A DNA stretch of 64,000 bases. It comes from CAYWJA01 sp964458485 (GTDB taxonomy: Bacteria; Patescibacteriota; Gracilibacteria; UM-FILTER-43-11). The notes beneath the pieces were generated by a model. That model was not told where the DNA came from, ran no database searches, and worked only from the letters and a program-made list of their open reading frames with translations. Shown here piece after piece: positions 15,079 through 23,683 of this stretch. A program made the position numbers and the translations under genes. The DNA lies in assembly GCA_964458485.1 (NCBI GenBank), contig CAYWJA010000004.1, positions 1-64,000 on the forward strand, given 5' to 3'. Every line of letters begins with the position of its first letter. Within the stretch, counting starts at the first letter, position 1.

Positions 15079-16596
15079 ATGCCATCAAAATTACAGAGCA
15101 TAGAACTACACGGCCTAGACGGGTACCTGGTTGAAATAGAGGTTGATCGCCGTGCAAGTAACCAAAAATTTATTATCGTCGGCCTGCCAGATAAAGCTGT
15201 GCAGGAGGCCTGTGAACGCGTAACCAGTGCTGTAAAAAATTCTGATTTTGATTTCCCACGAGGAAAGGTAATTGTCAGCTTAGCCCCCGCGGATCTGAGG
15301 AAGGCAGGACCACGCTACGATCTACCAATCGCATTAGGCATCGTTGCACTAATGAAACAGGTATCTGTTAAAACATTTAAAAATACAGCTATTATCGGCG
15401 AACTTGCTTTAGATGGAACAGTGAGGCCTATAAACGGAATTTTATCGAGTGTCGAATTTGCAAAAAAACAAAATTTTGAAAAAATTATTCTCCCAAAAGA
15501 AAATGCAAAAGAAGCAGCTCTGATCCCAGATATTCAAATAATACCTGTGGCAAATTTACGGGAAGCTGTAATGCATTTAAAGAAAAAATTATTCGCATTG
15601 CCGATCGATCCGCCTAAATTCAAATCTAGTAGCAATAATGCAATTGATATGTCTATGGTCAAAGGACAGTCACAAGCAAAACGAGCACTTGAGATTGCAG
15701 CATCCGGCGGACATAATATTTTATTATATGGAGCGCCGGGGTCGGGAAAAACCTTAATGGCAAAAGCTTTAGCTGGAATATTGCCATCGATGTGCATTGA
15801 AGAAATGCTTGAAGTTTCAAAAATTTATTCCATTGCGGGCTTATTGCCCAAAAAACAGCCATTAATTACAACCAGACCCTTCCGCCCAATCCATCATACT
15901 GCATCAGCCGTGAGTATCGTGGGCGGTGGAAACATACCAGGGCCTGGAGAAATATCATTAGCACACAGGGGTGTTCTTTTTATGGATGAAATTGCCGAAT
16001 TTCCAAGAAGTGTACTTGAGGTATTAAGGCAGCCAATGGAAGATCGAATTGTCACTGTATCCAGAGCGAAGGGAACATGCACATATCCTTGTCAATTTAC
16101 ATTAGTAGCGGCCATGAACCCATGCCCGTGCGGATATAAAAATGTAGAGAACATACATGAGGAGTGTAACTGTTCTGCCCTAGAAATACAGAGGTACGAA
16201 AAAAAATTGTCAGGCCCGTTGCTAGATCGAATTGATATGTTTATTAATGTAAATCCTGTAGATTTTTCAAAACTTACAGACCAAAAAAAATCTGAAACGT
16301 CCAAAACAATATGCAGGCGTATCGAAAAAGCCAATAAACGACAGCGGAAAAGATATAAAAAAACCAACATCAAATGTAATGCAGAAATGGAAAATAAAGA
16401 TATTGAAAAATATTGCCCACTGGATGATCAATCAAAAAACCTGCTCGCCACAGCAATGAGCCAAATGAATTTATCAGCAAGGGGGTATTTTAGGATCATA
16501 AAGCTCGCCCGCACAATTGCGGACCTCGATCGCTCACCTGCGATTACGCCAGCACATATTGCGGAAGCTCTGCAATATAGGAAGAAATTTTTTTAA
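15079..16596 (+). CDS. comM: YifB/ComM-family Mg-chelatase-like AAA+ ATPase
   Basis: 505 residues, full family length. The N-terminal Lon-protease-like domain has GLPDKAVQEACERV and FPRGKVIVSLAPADLRKAG. Walker A is GAPGSGKTLMAKAL near 219-232 and Walker B is GVLFMDEIAEF. The C-terminus carries LSARGYFRIIKLARTIADL. ComM is a hexameric helicase that promotes branch migration during natural transformation. With the prepilin peptidase and the ComEC-like hydrolase in this window, DNA uptake is a plausible setting. Confidence 0.93.
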   Translation: MPSKLQSIELHGLDGYLVEIEVDRRASNQKFIIVGLPDKAVQEACERVTSAVKNSDFDFPRGKVIVSLAPADLRKAGPRYDLPIALGIVALMKQVSVKTFKNTAIIGELALDGTVRPINGILSSVEFAKKQNFEKIILPKENAKEAALIPDIQIIPVANLREAVMHLKKKLFALPIDPPKFKSSSNNAIDMSMVKGQSQAKRALEIAASGGHNILLYGAPGSGKTLMAKALAGILPSMCIEEMLEVSKIYSIAGLLPKKQPLITTRPFRPIHHTASAVSIVGGGNIPGPGEISLAHRGVLFMDEIAEFPRSVLEVLRQPMEDRIVTVSRAKGTCTYPCQFTLVAAMNPCPCGYKNVENIHEECNCSALEIQRYEKKLSGPLLDRIDMFINVNPVDFSKLTDQKKSETSKTICRRIEKANKRQRKRYKKTNIKCNAEMENKDIEKYCPLDDQSKNLLATAMSQMNLSARGYFRIIKLARTIADLDRSPAITPAHIAEALQYRKKFF

Positions 16597-16673
16597 GTTT
16601 CAAGCTGAAGGTTTCCAATAATAAAAAAATGACTTAAATAAGCCAAAAAATAGATATACCCCAGAAAAAGAGA

Positions 16674-16702
16674 TTGCTATTTTTCAACATAAATGATACA
16701 AT
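16674..16702 (+). promoter_or_regulatory. Candidate promoter for rnj
   Basis: TTGCTA (16674-16679), 17-base spacer, TACAAT (16697-16702). It would give a leader of about 140 bases that includes the GAGCACTT array. Confidence 0.5.
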
Positions 16703-16809
16703 GATACAAACACCCGAATGAACAAAGATGACAAAGTTGCAAATTAGGGAATTAATAATAAATGGTCTCACCTGCTCATATGCTCAATACAATAAAAGAT
16801 GTTAAGAAA

Positions 16810-16844
16810 TAGCACTTTGAGCACTTGAGCACTTGAGCACCTGA
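16810..16844. repeat. GCACTTGA tandem repeat before rnj
   Basis: GCACTTTGAGCACTTGAGCA followed by CTTGAGCACCTG: four units of 8-9 bp ending about eight bases before the ATG. Confidence 0.8.
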
Positions 16845-16851
16845 AAAAATA

Positions 16852-18789
16852 ATGAATAAATTAGATGAGTGGTTAAACAAAAAAACCCGTCCGGGCAGGC
16901 ACGGGCAGACACAACCACAAACAAAAAAAACAAATACAGCAACGACATCTGGAAATGCTGTAGGAACAAGCCATAGCGCATCCCAAAAAGATCATGGAGC
17001 CAAGCCTACACAAACAGACAACACAAAGCCTGTAAGACATCAACACAAACCTGCACACCAGCATCACAAGAAACCATATAAACATGGTAAAAAACCACAT
17101 GGGCACAGTAAAAAGTCTACCGATAAAATGCGCATAATCCCACTAGGTGGGCTTGAGGAGGTTGGTAAAAACATCACAGCCATAGAATATGGCAATGATA
17201 TCATTTTGATAGATTGCGGCATGTCTTTTGCGGGGCCCGAAATGCTCGGAGTAGATTATATTGTGCCCGATGTTACATATCTGCAAAAAAGAAAGAATAA
17301 GGTCAGAGGTATCATTTTCACACATGGGCATCTGGATCACATCGGTGCAGCACAATACGTGGTACCAAAGCTTGGTAACCCACCATTGTATGCAACCAAA
17401 TTAACAGCCGGCCTTCTTAAAAACAGATTGCGAGAATTCGCACTAGACAAAAGTGTGCATTTAAATGAATATAATGAAACCACAAAATTAAAATTAGGTG
17501 CATTTGAGATAGAATTCTTTCGTGTTAACCATAGTATTCCAGATGGAATGGGAGTATTTATAAAATCCCCTGCGGGTACAATCGTACACAGTGGAGATTT
17601 TAAATTTGACCATGCACCAGCTATTGATAAACCGGCTGACATGCAGCGCATAGCGGAACTCGGAAAAAGAGGGATTGATGTTTTAATGATCGATAGCACT
17701 AATGCAATTAAGCCTGGCTTCTGCAAATCGGAAAAAGAAATAGCAGGTAACATAGAAGATGTTGTCGCAAAAGCCAAGGGACGCCTGATTATTGCATCCT
17801 TCTCTTCATTAATCGGACGTATTAATCAAATTTGTAATATTGCAGCGCAGTACAACCGAAAAGTATTTTTATCCGGTCGTTCAATGGTAGATAATATGAA
17901 ATTAGCCGAAAGGCTCGACTATACGACTTACCCCAAAGGGACTGTGCGCAAAATTAACCCTTCTATAAACAAATTACCACCAAGCCAGACAATTATCCTT
18001 ACAACCGGTGCACAAGGAGAAACTCTAAGTGCATTAACCAGAATGGGAATTGGTGAACATGCACAAATTAAAATACGTGAGGGTGACACTGTTGTAATCT
18101 CCGCAAGTCCGATACCCGGCAATGAACTAGCTATTGTAAGTGTAATAAACAATCTTTATTCACTAGGGGCCAGAGTGATTACAAACGGTGAAATGGATGT
18201 TCATGTATCCGGCCACGCACATGCAGAAGAGGTAAAATTAATGCGGTCTTTAATAAAACCCCAATGCTATGTTCCGATTCATGGAGAGCTATTTATGCGC
18301 ATGGGGCATGCAGAAATGATCAGAAAAATAGCCGATCCAGATATGTCTATAACAATGTTGGAAAACAATGGGGACATTCTAGAAATAGGTAGACAAGGTA
18401 TACGAAAGTCCAAACAAAAAATACCTGCAAATGATATTCTTGTGGACGGACTTGGCTTTGGTGATATTGGCTCTAAAGTTATACAAGACAGAAAAATAAT
18501 GTCTACCGATGGAATCCTTTTAATACTTTTTCATGCATATGAAAAAACCAAGCGCTTAATCGGAGAACCTGATATAATTTCGCGCGGGTTTGTATATGTA
18601 AAAGAATCACAAACTATTGCAGCTGAGACAAAGCAGGTTGCAAAAAAAGCCTTTGAACAGATAGTTGCAGAGAATCGGGAAATCGGCATGAAAGATTTAA
18701 AACAAGAAATAGCTCGGCGTGTTAACCAATTTATACGCAAGCGACTAGGCAGAGAGCCTATGATTATACCGATACTTATGTATATTTAA
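16852..18789 (+). CDS. rnj: Ribonuclease J with a His/Lys/Gln-rich N-terminal extension
   Basis: 645 residues. The first 90 or so form a low-complexity basic region rich in H, K, Q and T (HQHKPAHQHHKKPYKHGKKP). The enzyme then starts at MRIIPLGGLEEVGKNITAIE. The zinc motif THGHLDHIGA is near 158, HSGDFKFDH follows, and beta-CASP/C-terminal motifs include LSGRSMVDNM, SASPIPGNE and VSGHAHAEE. RNase J has 5'-3' exonuclease and endonuclease activity in mRNA decay and rRNA maturation. The extension may bind RNA. Codons 12-19 (TRPGRHGQ) come from a CCCGTCCGGGCAGGCACGGG palindrome at 16886-16905. Confidence 0.95.
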   Translation: MNKLDEWLNKKTRPGRHGQTQPQTKKTNTATTSGNAVGTSHSASQKDHGAKPTQTDNTKPVRHQHKPAHQHHKKPYKHGKKPHGHSKKSTDKMRIIPLGGLEEVGKNITAIEYGNDIILIDCGMSFAGPEMLGVDYIVPDVTYLQKRKNKVRGIIFTHGHLDHIGAAQYVVPKLGNPPLYATKLTAGLLKNRLREFALDKSVHLNEYNETTKLKLGAFEIEFFRVNHSIPDGMGVFIKSPAGTIVHSGDFKFDHAPAIDKPADMQRIAELGKRGIDVLMIDSTNAIKPGFCKSEKEIAGNIEDVVAKAKGRLIIASFSSLIGRINQICNIAAQYNRKVFLSGRSMVDNMKLAERLDYTTYPKGTVRKINPSINKLPPSQTIILTTGAQGETLSALTRMGIGEHAQIKIREGDTVVISASPIPGNELAIVSVINNLYSLGARVITNGEMDVHVSGHAHAEEVKLMRSLIKPQCYVPIHGELFMRMGHAEMIRKIADPDMSITMLENNGDILEIGRQGIRKSKQKIPANDILVDGLGFGDIGSKVIQDRKIMSTDGILLILFHAYEKTKRLIGEPDIISRGFVYVKESQTIAAETKQVAKKAFEQIVAENREIGMKDLKQEIARRVNQFIRKRLGREPMIIPILMYI

Positions 18790-18918
18790 CATATCGTTAC
18801 CAAATAGTTTCCTGGCCTTCGGCTCACTAAGTTCGCTCAGGCCGTTTCCAAATAGTTACCAAATGGTTTACTGTCTGGAAACAATATGGAAACAATATGG
18901 AAACAATATGGAAACAAT
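18787..18918 (+). repeat. 11-mer start-abutting leader repeat, copy 2 (pilD)
   Basis: It follows the rnj stop. Stop-bearing units GTTACCAAATAGTTTCC (18796-18812) and GTTTCCAAATAGTTACC flank a GGCC...GGCC hairpin (18814-18843). Then come CTGGAAACAAT (18875-18885) and three copies of ATGGAAACAAT (18886-18918), followed at once by the true ATG. Here each unit itself contains an ATG, in three different frames. Confidence 0.88.
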
Positions 18919-19680
18919 ATGAAATTAGCCCACATAATAATCCCCCTCATCGGCCTTGGTTTCGGCAGTTTCGCCAGTGTCATAATCCATCGCATACACT
19001 CAGAAGAGGGTGGAATTTTATTTGGCAGGTCGAAATGCCCAAAGTGCAAAAAAACACTAGGGGCAATTGATCTTATCCCAATCGCCGGTTATATGATAAA
19101 TAAATTCAAATGCAGATTCTGCAAAGACTCTATTTCGATTAGATACCCAATTTTGGAAATAGTGATGGGGTTAGGATTTTTATCAACATCATTGCTTGTC
19201 GGATTTAATAACTACTGGCTACTCGCCTACTATTTATTAATTACATTTATCTTTGTACTTCTCTCTTTTTATGACATATTCTTCCAGGAAATCCCCGATC
19301 GAATCTCACTACCAACCATTATATTAACAGGTTTAGTTGGTTTTATCGCACATTTGCACAGCCCGAAACATTTAGTTATTGGATTTATAATCCCTGTAGT
19401 CTTTTTCGGCGCCCTTTTTCTTGGTTCACGTGGCCGTTGGCTCGGCGGTGGAGATGTACGAATTGGTGCCATAATGGGCTTCATACTCGGCTGGCCCAAT
19501 ATAATCATTGGATTATTTTTAGCCTACCTGTTCGGATCAATTTATAGCATTATTGGCCTGCTCAGCGGCAAACTTACCCGAAAAACTCCGATCCCATTTG
19601 GACCCTTTCTGTTCATTGGAACTTACATCGCACTATTTTGGGGAAAAAATATTGTAGGTTGGTATTTGGGGATGATATAA
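18919..19680 (+). CDS. pilD: Prepilin peptidase (type IV leader peptidase)
   Basis: 253 residues from the ATG at 18919, just after the 11-mer array. It has the GFGSFASVIIHRI N-terminal helix and a zinc-binding pair of CxxC motifs (CPKC at about 36-39, CRFC at about 62-65). The two catalytic Asp sites are FYDIFFQEIPDR and GGGDVRIGA, and several membrane helices are present. It cleaves and N-methylates type IV prepilins. No pilin gene is in the window. Confidence 0.95.
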   Translation: MKLAHIIIPLIGLGFGSFASVIIHRIHSEEGGILFGRSKCPKCKKTLGAIDLIPIAGYMINKFKCRFCKDSISIRYPILEIVMGLGFLSTSLLVGFNNYWLLAYYLLITFIFVLLSFYDIFFQEIPDRISLPTIILTGLVGFIAHLHSPKHLVIGFIIPVVFFGALFLGSRGRWLGGGDVRIGAIMGFILGWPNIIIGLFLAYLFGSIYSIIGLLSGKLTRKTPIPFGPFLFIGTYIALFWGKNIVGWYLGMI

Positions 19681-19755
19681 AAAATTCATTTTATAATATA
19701 CAGATTTGCTTATATACTTGTGATTCCTTTTTTGTCTTACACCCCTTCATTGCTA

Positions 19756-19784
19756 TTGCAATATTTCTTTATTTTTGTTATAAT
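19756..19784 (+). promoter_or_regulatory. Promoter for the 19815 gene
   Basis: TTGCAA (19756-19761), 17-base spacer, TATAAT (19779-19784). Transcription would start near 19791, which rules out the in-frame ATG at 19788 and supports the ATG at 19815. Confidence 0.65.
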
Positions 19785-19814
19785 AATATGATTTATGATT
19801 TAACCAATAATAAT

Positions 19815-20198
19815 ATGTCATTAAATACTATGTCACATGATGATACTGAGTCTGCACACGAATGCCCCCAGGCAATTCCATCAGGTTTTAGTTCAGTTGC
19901 AGAAATGAATAGGGTCTACGGCCAAAACCACCCCACAACAATACAAGAATACGCAGCACAAGGTCTCTCCGTACCACAGCCCGGAGAATATGCAGACAAT
20001 AATGGAGAAAGCGGATCAATAGTACTTGCTGACTACACAGGGGCAATGCATGTAATGGTTCCCACTTCAAATACTGAAACAAACAAGACCAGGTACCAAC
20101 AGGCGACTGCTAAGTTAGAACAATTGGGGTATAAAAAATCTGATTTCTTTGTGCCATTTTCTAACCCTGCATATGAGGATAGGGCTAATTCAGATTAG
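19815..20198 (+). CDS. Small acidic hypothetical protein
   Basis: 127 residues (MSLNTMSHDDTESAHECPQA). It is soluble and acidic, with PSGFSSVAEMNRVYGQNHP, a small beta segment GSIVLADYTGAMHVMVP, and a C-terminal helix RYQQATAKLEQLGYKKSDFF. No known motif is recognised. It has its own sigma-70 promoter and ends a few bases before the convergent PBP1A gene. It is one of about ten small soluble orphans in the window. Confidence 0.6.
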   Translation: MSLNTMSHDDTESAHECPQAIPSGFSSVAEMNRVYGQNHPTTIQEYAAQGLSVPQPGEYADNNGESGSIVLADYTGAMHVMVPTSNTETNKTRYQQATAKLEQLGYKKSDFFVPFSNPAYEDRANSD

Positions 20199-20204
20199 GC
20201 ATTA

Positions 20205-23200
20205 TTACCTCACCACCACAGGGACCCTTTCGCTAAACCTCATTTTTCCATCTTTTAATACTGTTTTAAACTGCAGATCATAAGTGCCAGCATGAACCTT
20301 ATTCCATATAAATGTATATGCAGATGCACTACTTTTTGTTTCTGCAACCTTAATAATCTTCCCCTTCTTCCTTGCTGTTACAATAAGTTCTTTAAGATTA
20401 GCCCTGTCTTTTTTATTAAGCGCAACCTGTATCAAAATATTCTTACCTGCGTTAAATGATTGATTTTTATAAGGCTCTATAATGCGCGAGTTACCACTTT
20501 GGGCTGTAGGGCTGGGCTCTTTAGCGTTGAGGATGATTGTTGATTGTGTTTTATTATTTGCATAATCATATGCAGTTGCATGTATAGTGTAGACCCCAGG
20601 TGTTTGAGGAACTATAAATTGCCATATATATGGCGTGACTCTGTCTGTATACTTTAACTTTCCATCTATATAAAATTCTACTCTTGAGATATCGCCATTC
20701 GTATCATAGGCATCTGCATGTATTGGGATAGAACTGCCAACGCTTACACCAATTCCATCACCTGGATAAATAAATTTCATAATTGGTGCAATTGTGTCCT
20801 TGTCGACCTTAACGCTGATTGAAGATTGATTAGTGTTATAAACTGCATCATATACAATTGCTTTTATTGTATGCTCAGAACCATTTTTGGTACCTTTAGG
20901 AATATTAATTACCCCCTTGTATGGTGATAGTCTACTTGTATCAATAAGTGCACCATCCCAATAATATTCAACATAATTAATGCCCGATTTTGATGACACA
21001 TCCACCAAAATTCCAACACTTGGAGGGCTTACAATTGAAAGGTTTGTAGGTGTTTTTATTATAACGCTGGGTTTTTCTTTATTAGTTGCAGCCGTATGTA
21101 CATCATCGTATTCTGTAGGTGCAATATCATCTTCGTTGTTTTCTTCTGCCCACTTGCGAACTGCGTCTTCCCAGTTGGCGTTATTTGGCAGTATAGCGTG
21201 ATGTTCAAAAAAGGCCTTTTCTTCAATCGCAGCTTCCGGGGTATATTCTGTGGCAAGTTTTTTGGATACCTTGTCTATTTTTACCATTTTATAAGAATTA
21301 TCATATTCCGTTGGTGTGGCAAAACTTGCAAATACCTCTGTTTTTAAATCTTTTGGGGGAGTGTGTTTAGATGGCAATTTACCAGCTTTTTTAGAGACTT
21401 GAATAAATTTAATTTTTGAGGGTTTATCAAAAGCTTCCTGCTTAGCCCCCTTTGTCGCCATTGTCATAAAATGACTCCATATGCGTCCTGCAGTATCCAA
21501 TCCACTAGCTTTAAGACTAAGGTGAGTACCATCATTGTTTCCAGCCCAAACACCTGCTGCAAGGCGTTTTGTATAGCCGATTGTCCAGGTGTCAAAAGGA
21601 AAATTAATTTCACCTTTCTTCTTGTTCGATGTTCCTGTCTTGGCTGCATTTATTTGGCCTGGAATACTCAGTGTATTACGCCACCATCCTTCCGGCCGAG
21701 CATTTATATCACTTAATACATTGTTTATGAGATATGCAATTTGCGGATCAAGAACTTGTGTTTTATTTTTCGGCTTCTGATATTCCTCTAATATATTTCC
21801 ATTACGATCAATCACTTTTAAGATCGCCACAGGATCCATTTTATAACCTCCATTGGCAAAAATACTATATGCACCCACCATATCAAGTAAGCGTGCTTCT
21901 CCGGCACCCAGTGCAAGCGAGAGACCGTACCAATCATTTGGTTGATTAAGCTTAATCCCCATTTTACGTGCAAGATCAAGAATATTCATGGTTCCTGCCA
22001 AAGCACCCGACTTAACTGCGGGTACATTCAAAGAATGTGCTAACGCCTGACGCATACTTACCGGCCCACGATATTTGCCATCATAATTTTCAGGCTCATA
22101 CCATGCGCCAAATTTCGTTCTTACATCATAAAGAATTGTACTTGGTGAATAGCCTTGTAAAAATGCAGCTGCGTAAACGATTGGCTTAAAAGATGAGCCT
22201 GGTAAACGTGACCTTAGTGCTACATTGACCTTCCCATCAATCTCATCATCAAAATAGTCGACAGAACCAACCATCGCAAGCACCTGACCATTGTTTGGGT
22301 CGAGTGCTACCAAGCTTGCGTTATTTGCCCTGTACTTATCCAAATTCATTTTGGCATACTTTTCCACTGCCGCTTCCGCCGCAGATTGCATTTCGCCATC
22401 AAGTGTAGTTGTTATTTTTAAACCCCCTTTCTCAATTTGATCCTTGCCATATTTCTCCTCTAATAATTGGCGTACATGCATAACAAAATGAGGTGCTTTT
22501 ATTGATGCCTTGAATGGTTTAAATTGAATTTTCTCTGCCTCCTGAATTGCCCCTAAATATTCCGTATCAGAAATATATTTTAGACCCCTCATTCTTCCCA
22601 ATACAAAATCAACACGCCCTTTTATGTAAATTTTAACTTCTTTTACAGCCTTTTTAGGTTTTTTTACAGCTTTTTTGCCTTTATCCTTTTTATCTTTTTC
22701 CTCTTTATTGCCACCAAATTTATAAGTTTTACCCAATAACCCTTTACTGATCAGGCTTGGGCTGATATTAACTAACTCCTGCTCGGAAGATACTCCCATT
22801 TTAAGTATATCGCTTTCATCCAGATTAATAGAGGCATACTTATTATGACCATAGGGGCTATAAAAAGTTGGCGCCTTGGGGATCGCGGCAAGAATTGCCC
22901 CCTCTGCTATCGTGAGGTCTCTGGCGGATTTGCCAAAAAGAGTATTGGAAGCTCTTTCAATCCCATAAACACTTGACCCATAAGGAATGCGATTCAAATA
23001 CATTGCTAATATTTGGTCTTTGTCAAATTTGCCTTCTAGCTGTACAGCCAAAATCATTTCTCTTAACTTTCTTGTATATGTCCTTTCCGGACTTAAAAAT
23101 GCGTTCTTTATATATTGCTGAGTAATGGTTGATCCTCCTCGCGCCTTACATATACCAATTTCCGCGCAGACCGCTTTCAAAACACCTGGTATGTCAATAC

Positions 23201-23603
23201 CTGGATGGCTATAGAATTGATCATCCTCTATGGCTAACACTGCCTTGACGGCATGTTGTGAAATTTTGTCTAACTTCACAATTTCACGATTCTCTTCTCC
23301 GTGCACCGTATATAAAAGATTCCCATCCTTATCATAAATAACACTTGATTGTGCCGCTATTAAATTCTGAATACTACTAACATCCGGCAAGGATGGAACT
23401 ATAAAAACCAGTATGAGAAATATAATACCTGTAATAAATATAATACCTGTAAATATAAACCACTTTATTATTTTATATAATCTTCTGGGGTTCTTCCTTA
23501 CGGATTCCAATTGTTTATGTTTGGCAGTCAGCCATTCTGAAAAAAAAGTTTTTTTATTAAACTTTTTATTAGATGCGCCTATTTTATGAGTACTGAATTT
23601 CAT
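20205..23603 (-). CDS. Class A penicillin-binding protein (PBP1A) with Ig-like C-terminal domains
   Basis: 1132 residues. After a cytoplasmic tail and one membrane helix (about 50-72) comes the GT51 glycosyltransferase domain, with EDDQFYSHPGIDIPG and GGSTITQQYIKN. The transpeptidase follows, with LPGSSFKPIVYAAAF (SxxK), SLNVPAVKSG (SxN) and AKTGTSNKKKGE (KTG). The C-terminal 300 residues hold two or three Ig-like domains (VEYYWDGALIDTSRLSPYKG and VEFYIDGKLKYTDRVTPYIW are clear repeats). It polymerises and cross-links peptidoglycan; the extra domains probably bind wall polymers or proteins. The start codon directly follows a 12-mer tandem array. Confidence 0.95.
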   Translation of the reverse strand: MKFSTHKIGASNKKFNKKTFFSEWLTAKHKQLESVRKNPRRLYKIIKWFIFTGIIFITGIIFLILVFIVPSLPDVSSIQNLIAAQSSVIYDKDGNLLYTVHGEENREIVKLDKISQHAVKAVLAIEDDQFYSHPGIDIPGVLKAVCAEIGICKARGGSTITQQYIKNAFLSPERTYTRKLREMILAVQLEGKFDKDQILAMYLNRIPYGSSVYGIERASNTLFGKSARDLTIAEGAILAAIPKAPTFYSPYGHNKYASINLDESDILKMGVSSEQELVNISPSLISKGLLGKTYKFGGNKEEKDKKDKGKKAVKKPKKAVKEVKIYIKGRVDFVLGRMRGLKYISDTEYLGAIQEAEKIQFKPFKASIKAPHFVMHVRQLLEEKYGKDQIEKGGLKITTTLDGEMQSAAEAAVEKYAKMNLDKYRANNASLVALDPNNGQVLAMVGSVDYFDDEIDGKVNVALRSRLPGSSFKPIVYAAAFLQGYSPSTILYDVRTKFGAWYEPENYDGKYRGPVSMRQALAHSLNVPAVKSGALAGTMNILDLARKMGIKLNQPNDWYGLSLALGAGEARLLDMVGAYSIFANGGYKMDPVAILKVIDRNGNILEEYQKPKNKTQVLDPQIAYLINNVLSDINARPEGWWRNTLSIPGQINAAKTGTSNKKKGEINFPFDTWTIGYTKRLAAGVWAGNNDGTHLSLKASGLDTAGRIWSHFMTMATKGAKQEAFDKPSKIKFIQVSKKAGKLPSKHTPPKDLKTEVFASFATPTEYDNSYKMVKIDKVSKKLATEYTPEAAIEEKAFFEHHAILPNNANWEDAVRKWAEENNEDDIAPTEYDDVHTAATNKEKPSVIIKTPTNLSIVSPPSVGILVDVSSKSGINYVEYYWDGALIDTSRLSPYKGVINIPKGTKNGSEHTIKAIVYDAVYNTNQSSISVKVDKDTIAPIMKFIYPGDGIGVSVGSSIPIHADAYDTNGDISRVEFYIDGKLKYTDRVTPYIWQFIVPQTPGVYTIHATAYDYANNKTQSTIILNAKEPSPTAQSGNSRIIEPYKNQSFNAGKNILIQVALNKKDRANLKELIVTARKKGKIIKVAETKSSASAYTFIWNKVHAGTYDLQFKTVLKDGKMRFSERVPVVVR

Positions 23604-23683
23604 GATTCCGATTGGTGATCCGATTGGTGATCCGATTGGTGATCCGATTGGGGCTAATTCGGTTACAACCCCTATTGGATCTC
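23604..23683 (-). repeat. 12-mer tandem array abutting the PBP1A start
   Basis: Unit TCCGATTGGTGA (plus-strand view) occurs four times at 23607-23654, the last copy diverged. A related CCTATTGGATCTCCTATTG follows. On the coding strand the array lies between the mfd stop (23684) and the PBP start. The same 12-bp family is at 35272-35319. Confidence 0.9.

Larger units (their letters stand above)
16597..16851. other. Intergenic region before rnj
   Basis: 255 bases with no gene. It contains a promoter candidate (16674-16702) and a GAGCACTT tandem array (16812-16842) directly before the rnj start. Nothing else stands out. Confidence 0.6.
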
